Assembly: GCA_021827445.1 (NCBI GenBank)
Contig: JAKAVW010000014.1
Span: 1 to 21,610, forward strand
Length of the DNA stretch: 21,610 nucleotides
Reading direction: 5' to 3'
From: Pseudomonadota bacterium
Lineage (GTDB): Bacteria > Pseudomonadota > Gammaproteobacteria > Acidithiobacillales > Acidithiobacillaceae
Within the stretch, counting starts at the first letter, position 1, and every line of letters starts with the position of its first letter. The notes below the pieces were generated by a model. The model was not told the origin of the DNA, ran no database searches, and worked only from the letters and a program-made list of their open reading frames with translations. Below, in pieces: positions 7,998 to 16,386 of this stretch. Made by a program: the position numbers and the translations under genes.

Positions 7998-8841
7998 CTG
8001 CGGTTGGGGCGAGCGCCGCAACCAGGGTATCCATCGCCGTATCCTGGGGCTTCGCAACAGCCCTCGACGTCGCAGTGGTATTGAGTGCGGCAGCAGACTT
8101 ATACCGGGCGGCAGCACTGACTGATTCAATATTGCGCCGAAATCCGCGCACATTCCCCACAATCTCCACGGGCGTCCCCACCTGCACCATCGCGGCGATT
8201 TGCTGCGCATCCCAGTTAGACAGTGCCACGCAACCAGCCGTCCAGCGTCCGGGGAACACCTTGCTCTGAGGGTCATCCGCAAATTGAGGACCCATGCCGT
8301 GAATGCCTATTTCACCACCCAGCGGGGTATTCTGCGGCGGTATCTGCCCTGTGTCGACGGCAGCGACAATGGCGCGATATTGCGCCTTATTGATAATGCC
8401 CTCACGCAACCCCCACTCCGCGTTTTGCCGGTTAGGGTAGGTCAACCCCATAAAGGGGCCATAGCGTGTGCCCCGGCTGACCCAACCGATGTGATAACGC
8501 CCCACCGGGGTGACGTCATCCCCTCGCGTCCGTTTGGGGGCGGCACCATTGAAGCCGATGGCTACCGGGTAGGTCGCCAGCACGGCATCACCCTTGTAAA
8601 CCGTCAGGGAGTGCGTGGAAGTCGAAATGACGATATGCACCGCTTGGGCGACGGGCGCAGAGATTGCCGGAGAGACTACAGGCGCCACCGGCTGAACAAC
8701 CGGCGGGGGAATCTGTGCGGCATAGTAGGCTACCGAGTGTACTGGCACCGAGGGCAGGTGTGTCGTCGTCGCACAACCCACCAATTCCAGAACACCCAGC
8801 ACCGCTCCCAACAGTCCCCAGCCCTTGAATTTGCGTACCAC
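7990..8841 (-). CDS. Lipoprotein L,D-transpeptidase (YkuD domain)
   Basis: L,D-transpeptidases make 3-3 peptidoglycan cross-links or attach proteins to the wall. The 283-residue product starts with a lipoprotein signal: basic VVRKFKG, a hydrophobic stretch, then lipobox LVGC with C23. A proline/alanine-rich linker (about 45-65) leads to the YkuD domain (about 68-215), which carries IHGMG with H181 and TAGCVALSN with nucleophile C204. The C-terminal 60 residues are alanine/threonine-rich and unassigned. GTG at 8839-8841 is chosen because GGGGGAG stands six bases before it and because it gives a compact signal peptide; in-frame ATGs at 8880 and 8904 would add an unlikely KSCGWRHSGECG extension, and a TATATTAT box overlaps the 8880 ATG. 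It faces hemY convergently. Confidence 0.9.
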   Translation of the reverse strand: MVRKFKGWGLLGAVLGVLELVGCATTTHLPSVPVHSVAYYAAQIPPPVVQPVAPVVSPAISAPVAQAVHIVISTSTHSLTVYKGDAVLATYPVAIGFNGAAPKRTRGDDVTPVGRYHIGWVSRGTRYGPFMGLTYPNRQNAEWGLREGIINKAQYRAIVAAVDTGQIPPQNTPLGGEIGIHGMGPQFADDPQSKVFPGRWTAGCVALSNWDAQQIAAMVQVGTPVEIVGNVRGFRRNIESVSAAARYKSAAALNTTATSRAVAKPQDTAMDTLVAALAPTAAH

Positions 8842-8931
8842 TCCACACTCCCCCGAATGTCTCCACCCACACGACTTCATAATATACCGGAAGTCTGAGC
8901 ACAAGGTCCATGATCTTCTGACAGATTCCCG

Positions 8932-10986
8932 CTAACCCACCTGCCCGTAATCCAGCCGGTTCCCCAGCCAGCGTTGCACGATAGCCTGCGCCGCATCGGG
9001 ATCTTCCTGCAGCAGTTGATCCGCCAATGCTGGTACGAAAGCCAGCAGGGCCTCGTCACGCAGGATATCGGCGACACGCATCTGCAGGATGCCCGTCTGA
9101 CGCGTGCCGAGATACTCGCCCGGTCCGCGCAGTTCCAGATCCTTGCGCGCGATGACAAAGCCGTCATGGGTTTCGCGCATCACCCGCAAACGCTCTCGCG
9201 CCTTGCCATTCAGGGGGGGGTGATAGAGCAGGATGCAACTGCTCTGCTGCGCCCCCCGCCCGACCCGCCCGCGCAACTGGTGGAGTTGCGCCAAACCCAG
9301 ACGCTCCGCATGTTCGATGACCATGAGACTGGCGTTGGGCACATCCACCCCTACTTCGATCACCGTCGTCGCCACCAGAATGCGTACAGCGCCTGACTGA
9401 AAGTCCGCCATCACCTCCGCCTTTTCTGCGGCGCGCATCCGCCCGTGGATCAGTCCGATGGCCACGCCGGGCAAGGCCGTTTGCAGATCTGCAAAACTTG
9501 CCTCCGCCGCCTGCAATTCGAGGATTTCCGATTCCTCAATCAACGGACAAACCCAATAGATTTGCCGCCCTTCCTCCAGCATATGTCGCATCCGCCCGAT
9601 CAGCTCGGGCCGACGACTGTCAGGCATCACCAGGGTTTCCACGGGGGTACGCCCCGGCGGCAATGCATCAATGACCGACACCTCCAGATCCGCATGCACC
9701 GTCATCGCCAGGGTCCGCGGGATCGGCGTAGCGGTCATCACCAGCAGGTGGGGCATGGCGCCTTTCTCCAACAACTGACGGCGCTGCTCCACGCCAAAGC
9801 GGTGCTGCTCGTCAATGATGACCAGCCCAAGACGAGAGAACTCCACTCCCTCCTGAAACAGTGCCTGCGTCCCCGTCACCAGCCCAAGCCTGCCACTGGC
9901 GAGGGCTTCCAGTGTCTCGCGACGGGCGCGCGGCGCGCGGCTGCCCACCAGATAACCCACCCCCTGATCCAGCGGTTCCAGCCACTGCCGGAAGCGCGTA
10001 TATAACTGTTCTGCGAGAATCTCGGTCGGCGCCATCAGCGCTACCTGATATCCGGCATCCAGTGCGGTCAGCGCCGCTGCCGCCGCGACCAGGGTCTTGC
10101 CCGAGCCCACATCCCCTTGCAACAAGCGACGCATGGGCTGACGGCGCGCCAAGTCGGCGTTAATCTCGGCAATCACCCGCTCCTGTGCTCCCGTCGGTAC
10201 GAAAGGCAAATGCGCCAGGAAACGCTGCCACAACGGCCCGTTACTGTGCAGACAAGGGGCATTCTGCATCATCCCCGACTGCCGCGTCTGACGTACCGCC
10301 AAATGATTCGCCAGCAACTCCTCCAGCGCCAGCCGCTGCCAGGCGGGATGCTGCGGAGAGGGCATCTCGTCCGCACTTTCATGCAGCAGACGCAGGCCTT
10401 CGCGCAGACTGGGCCACTGCGGAGTCAGTCGATTTTCAAGGTAGTCCGGAAGCTGGTCGAGGAGGGTCAGGGCTTGCGCTACCCAGCGCCGCCATTGCGC
10501 CTGGGTAATGCCGTCACTGCTGGGATAAAAAGGGGTGAGGTGGCGCGGAGCCTGAAACTGCGGGACATCCGCCATCTGCCATTCTGGATGCACCATTTCG
10601 AGGCCGTGAAAGCCGCCCCGCAACTCTCCGAAACACCAGAGCTGCCGCCCGATCTGCCATTGTCCACGCAACGCCCCTACCATATGAAAGAGCCGTATTT
10701 GCAGACGCCCGCTGCCATCACTCAAGGTCACCAGCCATTGTTCACGTCGCCCGCGCTGGTGATCGACGCTGACAATCTCGCCCAGCACGGCGCACTCCTG
10801 ACCGGGCTGCAGGGCCGCCATAGGGGATATGAGGCGGCGATCCTGATAGCGACTGGGCAGATGAAACAGGATATCCTGGACCCGCCACAGGTCCATGCGC
10901 TGCAAACGCTGGACCAGCGCGGGGCCGACCCCGCGCAATGCCGAGACGGAACTCTGCAGATACAGTCCCGTCTTCGCTACCGTCAT
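8932..10986 (-). CDS. recG: ATP-dependent DNA helicase RecG
   Basis: RecG remodels stalled replication forks and branch-migrates Holliday junctions. The 684-residue protein has the usual parts: N-terminal helical region with SALRGVGPALVQRL, wedge OB-fold (about 60-150, ECAVLGEIVSVDHQ), Walker A GDVGSGKT (291-298), DEQH box (392-395), MTATPIPRTLAMT, and a helicase C domain with TTVIEVGVDVPNAS and QLRGRVGRG. The C-terminal TRP-like hairpin region is present (RETHDGFVIARKDLELRGPGEYLG in two parts). ATG 10986 is chosen because MTVAKTGLYL fits RecG starts; the frame stays open upstream but overlaps the next gene. The stop of the DUF1858 gene is one base before this ATG and no strong ribosome site is visible, so translation probably depends on reinitiation. 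Last gene of the yicC-recG operon. Confidence 0.95.
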   Translation of the reverse strand: MTVAKTGLYLQSSVSALRGVGPALVQRLQRMDLWRVQDILFHLPSRYQDRRLISPMAALQPGQECAVLGEIVSVDHQRGRREQWLVTLSDGSGRLQIRLFHMVGALRGQWQIGRQLWCFGELRGGFHGLEMVHPEWQMADVPQFQAPRHLTPFYPSSDGITQAQWRRWVAQALTLLDQLPDYLENRLTPQWPSLREGLRLLHESADEMPSPQHPAWQRLALEELLANHLAVRQTRQSGMMQNAPCLHSNGPLWQRFLAHLPFVPTGAQERVIAEINADLARRQPMRRLLQGDVGSGKTLVAAAAALTALDAGYQVALMAPTEILAEQLYTRFRQWLEPLDQGVGYLVGSRAPRARRETLEALASGRLGLVTGTQALFQEGVEFSRLGLVIIDEQHRFGVEQRRQLLEKGAMPHLLVMTATPIPRTLAMTVHADLEVSVIDALPPGRTPVETLVMPDSRRPELIGRMRHMLEEGRQIYWVCPLIEESEILELQAAEASFADLQTALPGVAIGLIHGRMRAAEKAEVMADFQSGAVRILVATTVIEVGVDVPNASLMVIEHAERLGLAQLHQLRGRVGRGAQQSSCILLYHPPLNGKARERLRVMRETHDGFVIARKDLELRGPGEYLGTRQTGILQMRVADILRDEALLAFVPALADQLLQEDPDAAQAIVQRWLGNRLDYGQVG

Positions 10987-10987
10987 G

Positions 10988-11203
10988 CTAGTCGGTGCGC
11001 GGCAGGGCCTCGCGACGTGCCCATTCCGCGAGAAGTTCGTCGAGATCGACATGATGCATGGTGGCCGCCCCCGCCAGCGTTTCACGCTCGGCGATGAAAC
11101 ACTCCCCACAATGAATGCCGCGTTCTTCCAGTAGCGAAACCAATGCCGGATGTGCCTGTAGCAGCACATGCATGGGCAGGGCAAGCAGTTCCGCGCGCTC
11201 CAT
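10988..11203 (-). CDS. DUF1858 domain protein (putative redox disulfide)
   Basis: A 71-residue protein with the DUF1858 pattern: MHVLLQAHPALVSLLEERGIHCGECFIAERETLAGAATMHHVDLDELLAEW, here as one domain over nearly the whole length. The CGEC pair (about 35-38) matches the CxxC of this family, which is often found next to hybrid-cluster or sulfur-carrier proteins and is described as a redox disulfide domain. The actual reaction is unknown. ATG 11203 is used because the domain starts there; an in-frame upstream ATG at 11239 lies inside ridA. The ridA TGA ends one base before this ATG, and its own TAG is one base before the recG ATG. This places a redox-type protein in a translationally coupled set with RidA and RecG. 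Confidence 0.8.
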   Translation of the reverse strand: MERAELLALPMHVLLQAHPALVSLLEERGIHCGECFIAERETLAGAATMHHVDLDELLAEWARREALPRTD

Positions 11204-11204
11204 A

Positions 11205-11594
11205 TCAGTCCGCCTTACCCAGGGCAACGATACCATCAATTTCTACTTGCGCGCCGCGCGGTAGTGCTGCCACCTGCACCACGGCCCGCGCCGGATAGGG
11301 TGGCGCAAACTCCGCCTCCATGGCTTGATTCACCTGCGCGAAGTGCCCGAGATCCGTGAGGTACACCTGCAATTTGATGGCATCCTGCAGACGCCCGCCC
11401 GCCGCCTCGCACACCGCTTGCAGGTTATCCAGCACCCGCCGAATCTGCAGGGTGAAGTCGCCCTCCATCATCTGCCCGGTAGCAGGGTCCAGAGGAATCT
11501 GGCCCGAAAGATAGAGCAGGCCGTCATGCACCATCCCCTGACTGTAAGCCCCGATGGCCTGAGGTGCTGAATTACTCTGAACTGGAACTGGCAT
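11205..11594 (-). CDS. ridA: RidA family enamine/imine deaminase
   Basis: RidA hydrolyses reactive enamine and imine intermediates, such as 2-aminoacrylate made by PLP enzymes, and so protects them. The 129-residue product has standard family length and motifs: APQAIGAYSQG (10-20), YLSGQIPLDPATG (28-40), DLGHFAQVNQAM, and PARAVVQVAALPRGAQVEID. R103 and E118 match the catalytic arginine and the conserved glutamate of active RidA subgroup proteins. AAGGAG lies nine bases before the ATG, and spoT ends 15 bp upstream. It occupies the place where E. coli has trmH between spoT and recG. Confidence 0.94.
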   Translation of the reverse strand: MPVPVQSNSAPQAIGAYSQGMVHDGLLYLSGQIPLDPATGQMMEGDFTLQIRRVLDNLQAVCEAAGGRLQDAIKLQVYLTDLGHFAQVNQAMEAEFAPPYPARAVVQVAALPRGAQVEIDGIVALGKAD

Positions 11595-11609
11595 AGATTA
11601 AACTCCTTA

Positions 11610-13892
11610 TTAGCCTTTGACCCGCTGTACCCGGGATACCATCGGCAGGCTACGCAAACTCCGCATGATTTTAGCCAGGTGATCACGATGGTGCGCCTGT
11701 ATGGTAAAAGTGATGCCCGTATAGAGTCCATCCTGGGGCTCGATGTCCACATGATCAATATTGGAATCTTCATCGGAAATCAGGGTGGCGATGCGGGCCA
11801 GTACGCCACGCGCGCTCTCCGCCACCACCCGGATCGTCACCGGAAACTCACCATGGGGGGCTTCAGGGTCCCACTGCACATCCACCCAACGGTCGCGGCG
11901 CTTACGCCACTCGCGGATGTTGTGGCAATCGTGGGTATGTACCACCACGCCTTTGCCAGCACTGATAAAACCCAAAATAGGATCACCGGGAATGGGTCGG
12001 CAACAGCGCGCCAGCGTCACCGGCATACCCTCCGTCCCCCGAATCAGCAGCGGCTTTTTCGTGGCTCCCTCACGGTTGAGGCGGCTCGGTAACAACTGAC
12101 TCACCGCCTGCCCCAGGCGGCGCGCCGTCTGCACCAACTTCCCGCGGTCTTCTTCCTCGGGAAGCAGCTTGTGAGCCACCACCAACGGGAAGATCTCGCC
12201 CATGCCGATGGCGGCCAGCAGTTGCCCCTCATCCTGCGTATTGAACGTCGTCAACACCCGCCGAAAATCCGCGGGTTCCACCTGTTTCAGATCAGTACCC
12301 AGACTGTGCAGGGCCTTCTCCAGTAAATTGCGGCCCAGCAACTCGGCATCACCCCGCTGAATGGTCTTCAGGTAAGCGCGTACGCTGCTGCGCGCCTTCG
12401 CCGTTACCACCACGTCCAGCCAACCCGGCTGCGGATGCGCCGAGGCCGCCATGATAATCTCCACCTTGTCCCCATTATTCAGGAGGCTGCGCAAAGGCAC
12501 GTAGATGTCGTTGACCTTGGCCGCCACGGCCTGATCCCCCACATCCGTATGCACGGCATAGGCAAAGTCCACCGCCGTCGCCCCGCGCGGCAAGCTGAGA
12601 ATCTTGCCTTTGGGGGTGAAGACATACACTTCGTCGGGAAAGAGATCAAGCTTGATGCTCTCCAGAAACTCCTGGGAATCTCCGCCCTGCATCTGGAGTT
12701 CCAGCAAACGCTGCAACCAGGCGCGCGCCTGGGTTTCGGCATGCGCGTTATTGGTGCCCGTCTTGTAGAGCCAATGGGCCGCCACCCCCGCCTCGGCCAC
12801 CCGGTGCATATCCTCCGTGCGGATCTGGACCTCGACGGGGTGCCCGAAAGGGCCTAGCAGCACCGTATGCAAGGATTGGTAACCGTTGGATTTGGGGATG
12901 GCGATGTAATCCTTGAACCGCCCCGGAATCGGCCGATACAGGCTGTGAATAATGCCGAGAACGCGATAACAGGTATCCACGTCGGCGACGATGATCCGAA
13001 AAGCATGCAGATCGTGGATGTCTCCGAAGGACATCCCTTTCTTCTGCATCTTGCGATAGATACTGTAGACATGCTTCTCTCGCCCACTGACCTGCGCTGC
13101 GAATCCTTCCTGGCGGAGGCGATCCTCCAGGGCGTGCTCGATCTTCTGAACGGCCTCCTTGCGGTTGCCCCGCGCCGCCTTTACCGCCTCATTGAGGGTA
13201 TGCCAGCGCTTCGGATACAGATGGGAGAAGGCCATTTCCTCCAGCTCGATGCGAATGGCGTGAATCCCCAGACGTTGGGCGATAGGAGCGTAAATATCCA
13301 GGGTCTCCCGAGAAATGCGCCGCCGTTTCTCCGGTTTCATCACGCCCATGGTCCGCATATTGTGCAAACGGTCGGCCAGTTTGATCAGCACCACCCGGAT
13401 ATCGCGCGACATGGCCAGGAACATCTTGCGGAAATTCTCCGCCTGTGCCTCTTCGCGGGTCTCAAAGCGTACCTGACCGAGTTTACTGACCCCATCCACC
13501 ATCTCCGCCACTTCGGATCCAAAGCGCTCGATGATGTTTTCCTTGCTGATATTGCAATCTTCAATCACATCATGAAGCAAGGCGGCTTGAATGGTGAAAA
13601 TATCCAGTTGCAATTCGGCGAGAATGCAGGCAACCGCCACCGGATGATGAATATAGGGCTCCCCACTACGCCGGATTTGTGCTCCGTGCGCGGTGGCCGC
13701 CAACTCGTAGGCTTCACGCGCACGCACCACCTCTTCAGGGGTCATGTATTGCTGGAGCAACGCGCGCAGGGGCGCGCAAGGATCCTCTAAGGCCGGAGAA
13801 ACCGGCGGCAGACGCAGCACCTCGCCCATCGCTGTTGCCAGCGGCAGTCTCGGCACCATTGCACCCAGCTCGCTTTCACTCGCCAGAGACAT
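11610..13892 (-). CDS. spoT: Bifunctional (p)ppGpp synthetase/hydrolase SpoT/Rel
   Basis: The 760-residue protein makes and degrades the alarmone (p)ppGpp. Order of domains: HD hydrolase (HHPVA at 82-86, LLHDVIED with H107/D108, LADRLHNMRTM at 172-182), synthetase (RFKDYIAIPKSNGYQSLHT, 325-343), TGS (VYVFTPKGKILSLPRGATAVDF, from about 422, in two parts), helical/zinc-finger region with ARCCRPIPGD, and a C-terminal ACT domain from about 683. RFKD rather than EXDD in the synthetase loop, with intact HD residues, indicates a bifunctional SpoT/Rel rather than a synthetase-only RelA. ATG 13892 is selected because GGAG lies six bases before it; it overlaps the end of rpoZ by 17 bases. An open extension to 13961 lies inside rpoZ and lacks support. 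Confidence 0.95.
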   Translation of the reverse strand: MSLASESELGAMVPRLPLATAMGEVLRLPPVSPALEDPCAPLRALLQQYMTPEEVVRAREAYELAATAHGAQIRRSGEPYIHHPVAVACILAELQLDIFTIQAALLHDVIEDCNISKENIIERFGSEVAEMVDGVSKLGQVRFETREEAQAENFRKMFLAMSRDIRVVLIKLADRLHNMRTMGVMKPEKRRRISRETLDIYAPIAQRLGIHAIRIELEEMAFSHLYPKRWHTLNEAVKAARGNRKEAVQKIEHALEDRLRQEGFAAQVSGREKHVYSIYRKMQKKGMSFGDIHDLHAFRIIVADVDTCYRVLGIIHSLYRPIPGRFKDYIAIPKSNGYQSLHTVLLGPFGHPVEVQIRTEDMHRVAEAGVAAHWLYKTGTNNAHAETQARAWLQRLLELQMQGGDSQEFLESIKLDLFPDEVYVFTPKGKILSLPRGATAVDFAYAVHTDVGDQAVAAKVNDIYVPLRSLLNNGDKVEIIMAASAHPQPGWLDVVVTAKARSSVRAYLKTIQRGDAELLGRNLLEKALHSLGTDLKQVEPADFRRVLTTFNTQDEGQLLAAIGMGEIFPLVVAHKLLPEEEDRGKLVQTARRLGQAVSQLLPSRLNREGATKKPLLIRGTEGMPVTLARCCRPIPGDPILGFISAGKGVVVHTHDCHNIREWRKRRDRWVDVQWDPEAPHGEFPVTIRVVAESARGVLARIATLISDEDSNIDHVDIEPQDGLYTGITFTIQAHHRDHLAKIMRSLRSLPMVSRVQRVKG

Positions 13893-14151
13893 CCTCAGCT
13901 CCAGCCGCTTCGCGGTTCGCCGCACCGGGGAAGTTGGGTAATGGTGGTGGCATCTGCTCATTCAGAATCGCCCGGCCCACCTTGCCGGCAGCCACTTCGC
14001 GCAGAGCAATGACCGTATTCTTGTCACGTCCCGGCTCCACCTCCGGAATCGCGCCGGAAGCCAATTGCCGCGCCCGCCGCGCCGCTACCAACGTTAATTC
14101 GAAACGATTATCCACATGATCCAGACAATCTTCCACTGTTACTCGTGCCAT
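13876..14151 (-). CDS. rpoZ: RNA polymerase omega subunit
   Basis: Omega (91 residues here) assists assembly of beta' into RNA polymerase and forms part of a (p)ppGpp site. The start MARVTVEDCLDHVDNRFELT, the block LVAARRARQLASG and DKNTVIALREVAAGKV are all diagnostic. The C-terminal tail from about 66 (PPPLPNFPGAANREAAGAEDVSGE, in part) is proline- and alanine-rich and variable in the family. AAGGTGA precedes the ATG. gmk ends 24 bp upstream and spoT begins inside the last codons. The arrangement gmk-rpoZ-spoT is conserved in Gammaproteobacteria. Confidence 0.95.
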   Translation of the reverse strand: MARVTVEDCLDHVDNRFELTLVAARRARQLASGAIPEVEPGRDKNTVIALREVAAGKVGRAILNEQMPPPLPNFPGAANREAAGAEDVSGE

Positions 14152-14175
14152 CGTCTATTCACCTTTTTATCAATA

Positions 14176-14814
14176 TCAATCGCCAATACCGAGAAGACCC
14201 TTTAATCGTTGATGCTGTGCATACTGCTGATAACTCCGCCGCAAATGCTCGGCATGGACAATGCTCTGCAAGTCGGCCAACGCGTCCTGGAAGTGGTCAT
14301 TCACCACCAGATAGTCAAACTCGTCATAATGCAACAACTCTTCTCGGGCTGCCGAGAGCCGCCGCTCAATAACCGCATCCGAATCCTGGCCGCGGTCGCG
14401 CAGACGTTCCGCCAGGGCGGCGATAGAGGGCGGCAGGATAAAAATACTGACCGCCTGCCCCGGCAATCTTTCCCGCACCTGCCGCGCACCTTGCCAGTCG
14501 ATCTCCAGCAGACAGTCGGTCCCAGCGAACAACTGACTCTTAACCCAAGGTTCACTGGTGCCATAACCATTGCCATGCACCCGGGCATACTCCAGAAACT
14601 CCCCCCGCTCCGCCATGGCCGTGAAAGCCTCCATGGGAACGAAGTGATAGTCCGTTCCCTCTGCCTCGCCCGGCCGCGGGGGCCGTGTGGTGTAAGAGAC
14701 GGAGGTGCGCAATTGCGGGGTCGCCGCCACCAGCGCCCGGGCCAGACTGGTCTTTCCCGCGCCGCTGGGTGCCGAAATAATCCACAGGATACCGCGTTCC
14801 GCTCCACCCGTCAT
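14176..14814 (-). CDS. gmk: Guanylate kinase
   Basis: Guanylate kinase converts GMP and ATP to GDP and ADP in the cytosol. The 212-residue protein has the P-loop APSGAGKT (15-22), the GMP-binding SVSYTTRPPRPGE segment, GTDYHFV, GEFLEYARVHGNGYGTS, and LLEIDWQGARQVR, followed by IFILPPS and the ERRLSAAREEL lid region. The size is normal for bacterial Gmk. Its ribosome site GGAG overlaps the yicC stop codon, nine bases before the ATG, so coupling with yicC is likely. Gmk activity is a known control point of guanylate flow into (p)ppGpp, which fits its place beside spoT. Confidence 0.96.
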   Translation of the reverse strand: MTGGAERGILWIISAPSGAGKTSLARALVAATPQLRTSVSYTTRPPRPGEAEGTDYHFVPMEAFTAMAERGEFLEYARVHGNGYGTSEPWVKSQLFAGTDCLLEIDWQGARQVRERLPGQAVSIFILPPSIAALAERLRDRGQDSDAVIERRLSAAREELLHYDEFDYLVVNDHFQDALADLQSIVHAEHLRRSYQQYAQHQRLKGLLGIGD

Positions 14815-14820
14815 TGGCTT

Positions 14821-15690
14821 TCACTCCACATTCTGTACCTGCTCCCGCATCTGTTCGATGAGCACTTTCAGCTCTACCGAGGCAAAAGTCACCTGGCTGT
14901 CTCCGGCCTTGGAAGCGAGGGTGTTGGCCTCCCGATTGAGCTCCTGCATGAGAAAATCCAGGCGCCTGCCAACCGCCTCGCGCCGCTGCAGGATGCGCCG
15001 CAATTCGGTCAGATGGGTGTCCAGACGGTCCAGCTCTTCCGCTACGTCCTGACGTTGCAGATAAAAGAGCAGCTCCTGCTCCCAACGCCCCGCGTCCACC
15101 TGCTGCACCAGTTCCTGCAAGCGCGCCTGCAAACGTTCGCGCAGCGCCTTTTCCAGTTCAGGCAAATGGTTACGCAACGCTGCAGTCTGCCCAGCAATCG
15201 CATCCACACGGCTCAGCAACAGTTGTGCCAAAGCAGCGCCCTCCCGCTCCCGCGCCTCCTGCAACTCGGTCAACGCCCGGTCCAGCAGCGCCAGCACTTC
15301 CGCCTCCAGCGCCTCCGCATCCGTATCCGTGCCAGACGCCTGCACCAAACCCGGCCAGCGCAGCGCATCCCACGGATTAAACGCGGTCTCACCCAGCTCC
15401 CAGATATCATTCAGTTCCGCATGGAGTCCATGCAGTTCCGTCGCCAGTGCCGTATTAAGGCGCAACGATCCGCCCGCCGCAGGCTGAAAACGCAGCCAGG
15501 CATCCACCCGGCCGCGCCCCAGCGTTTTTTGCAAGCGTGCCCGCACCGCCGTTTCGAGGGCGCCCAAGCCATCGGGCAGGCGCAGACCAACATCCAGAAA
15601 ACGGTGATTTACGGTGCGCAGCTCCCAGGCCAGCGTACCCCAAGCCCCGTGACTTTCACAGCGGGCGAACCCGGTCATACTGCATATCAT
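14821..15690 (-). CDS. yicC: YicC family endoribonuclease
   Basis: A 289-residue protein beginning MICSMTGFARCES, the typical YicC start, followed by ELRTVNHRFLDVGLRLPD of the N-terminal domain and the C-terminal DUF1732 block EELDRLDTHLTELRRIL ... GRRLDFLMQELNREANTLASK. The final residues VELKVLIEQMREQVQNVE end as in E. coli YicC. E. coli YicC is reported as an endoribonuclease acting in RNA turnover; activity here is inferred. ATG 15690 is taken because GGGGAG lies eight bases upstream; the open frame to 15744 would add a hydrophobic leader not found in the family. First gene of the seven-gene operon; gmk follows after six bases. Confidence 0.93.
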   Translation of the reverse strand: MICSMTGFARCESHGAWGTLAWELRTVNHRFLDVGLRLPDGLGALETAVRARLQKTLGRGRVDAWLRFQPAAGGSLRLNTALATELHGLHAELNDIWELGETAFNPWDALRWPGLVQASGTDTDAEALEAEVLALLDRALTELQEAREREGAALAQLLLSRVDAIAGQTAALRNHLPELEKALRERLQARLQELVQQVDAGRWEQELLFYLQRQDVAEELDRLDTHLTELRRILQRREAVGRRLDFLMQELNREANTLASKAGDSQVTFASVELKVLIEQMREQVQNVE

Positions 15691-15934
15691 TTTGTTGGCT
15701 CCCCAGCACAATCCTGCCCACAGAAGAGCAAGCATCCCTCGCATAAACTAGCATATGGCCGCCGCTCCGGCGACCTCTGCACAAGCTCGCAGAGTACAGA
15801 ATACCGAAAAGCGTCCTTGACGCTGCCAGAATTCCGAACTACACCTAAAAAGTATGTCCGTAAAAAACAGGGGCGCCGATCAACGCACCGTTCTGGCGGA
15901 CCCGGTCATCATGACAACTGCGGGAGAATGCCAC
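15691..15934. other. Divergent intergenic region between yicC and the unknown plus-strand gene
   Basis: About 240 bases without a supported gene. It should contain the yicC operon promoter (minus) and that of the plus-strand gene. An inverted repeat CTCTGC/GCAGAG with an 8-base loop lies at 15775-15794. I found no -35/-10 pair good enough to name. Confidence 0.5.
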
Positions 15935-16297
15935 ATGATTGCCACGGAAGAAATGCTATTCGAATGGGATGCATGGGAGACACGGGCGCTGGCGCTGGGC
16001 GTTGCGGAGGATTTGGCCGAATTAGGCAAAAAGGTCATGCGCGATGCCTATATGCAGCGCTGGCCCGAAGCCGTGCTGAGCGACTGCGGCTGGGATGACG
16101 ATGGTTTTGGCATGCTGGCCTTGGCACGCGCCAAACCCACTGAAGCTCGCCGTGATTGGGAACGGTTGTATGCGCACCATCATCGCAGACCCGCCTGCCC
16201 GGTGGAGACAGGCCAACATCGCAGCAATAAGGCCATGGTGCGAGCCACTGCCCCAATGCTGGTTCGCCCCCGGAAGCAGGAAGAGGGCAGGCTATGA
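15935..16297 (+). CDS. Unknown 120-residue cytosolic protein
   Basis: I do not recognise a family. The protein starts MIATEEMLFEWDAWETRAL, continues with an acidic helical part (LALGVAEDLAELGKKVMRDAYMQRW), a CGWDDDG turn around residue 52, and ends in a basic tail rich in arginine and histidine. No signal peptide or membrane helix is visible. ATG 15935 is chosen because GGGAG stands about nine bases upstream; ATGs at 15854 and 15911 are in frame but lack such a site. It is the only plus-strand gene between two large minus-strand operons and points toward the end of the cbb operon. Supporting evidence is the ribosome site and non-random composition; it could be lineage-specific. Confidence 0.6.
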   Translation: MIATEEMLFEWDAWETRALALGVAEDLAELGKKVMRDAYMQRWPEAVLSDCGWDDDGFGMLALARAKPTEARRDWERLYAHHHRRPACPVETGQHRSNKAMVRATAPMLVRPRKQEEGRL

Positions 16298-16386
16298 AAT
16301 CTATAAATGCATCCAAAGCAAGTGCCAGAGGATGATGGGTAAGGAAATCGCACCAACGTAGCGGCCAACGGTACATCCTTGCCCGT

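Noticed and set aside
10117..11097. Plus-strand open frame of 326 codons opposite recG
   Set aside because: Complementary to RecG coding sequence including helicase motifs; no independent signal.
10987..11184. 66-codon extension of recG
   Set aside because: Overlaps the DUF1858 gene, and RecG homology starts at MTVAKTGLYL.
12867..13790. Plus-strand open frame of 307 codons opposite spoT
   Set aside because: Mirror of the SpoT HD and synthetase domains; no ribosome site or recognisable fold.
15691..15744. Hydrophobic 18-residue leader on yicC
   Set aside because: YicC proteins are cytosolic and begin at M-x-x-SMT; the ribosome site fits ATG 15690.
14209..16098. Plus-strand open frame of 629 codons opposite gmk and yicC
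   Set aside because: Antisense to two firmly identified genes, glutamine/arginine-rich shadow composition, no domain and no ribosome site.
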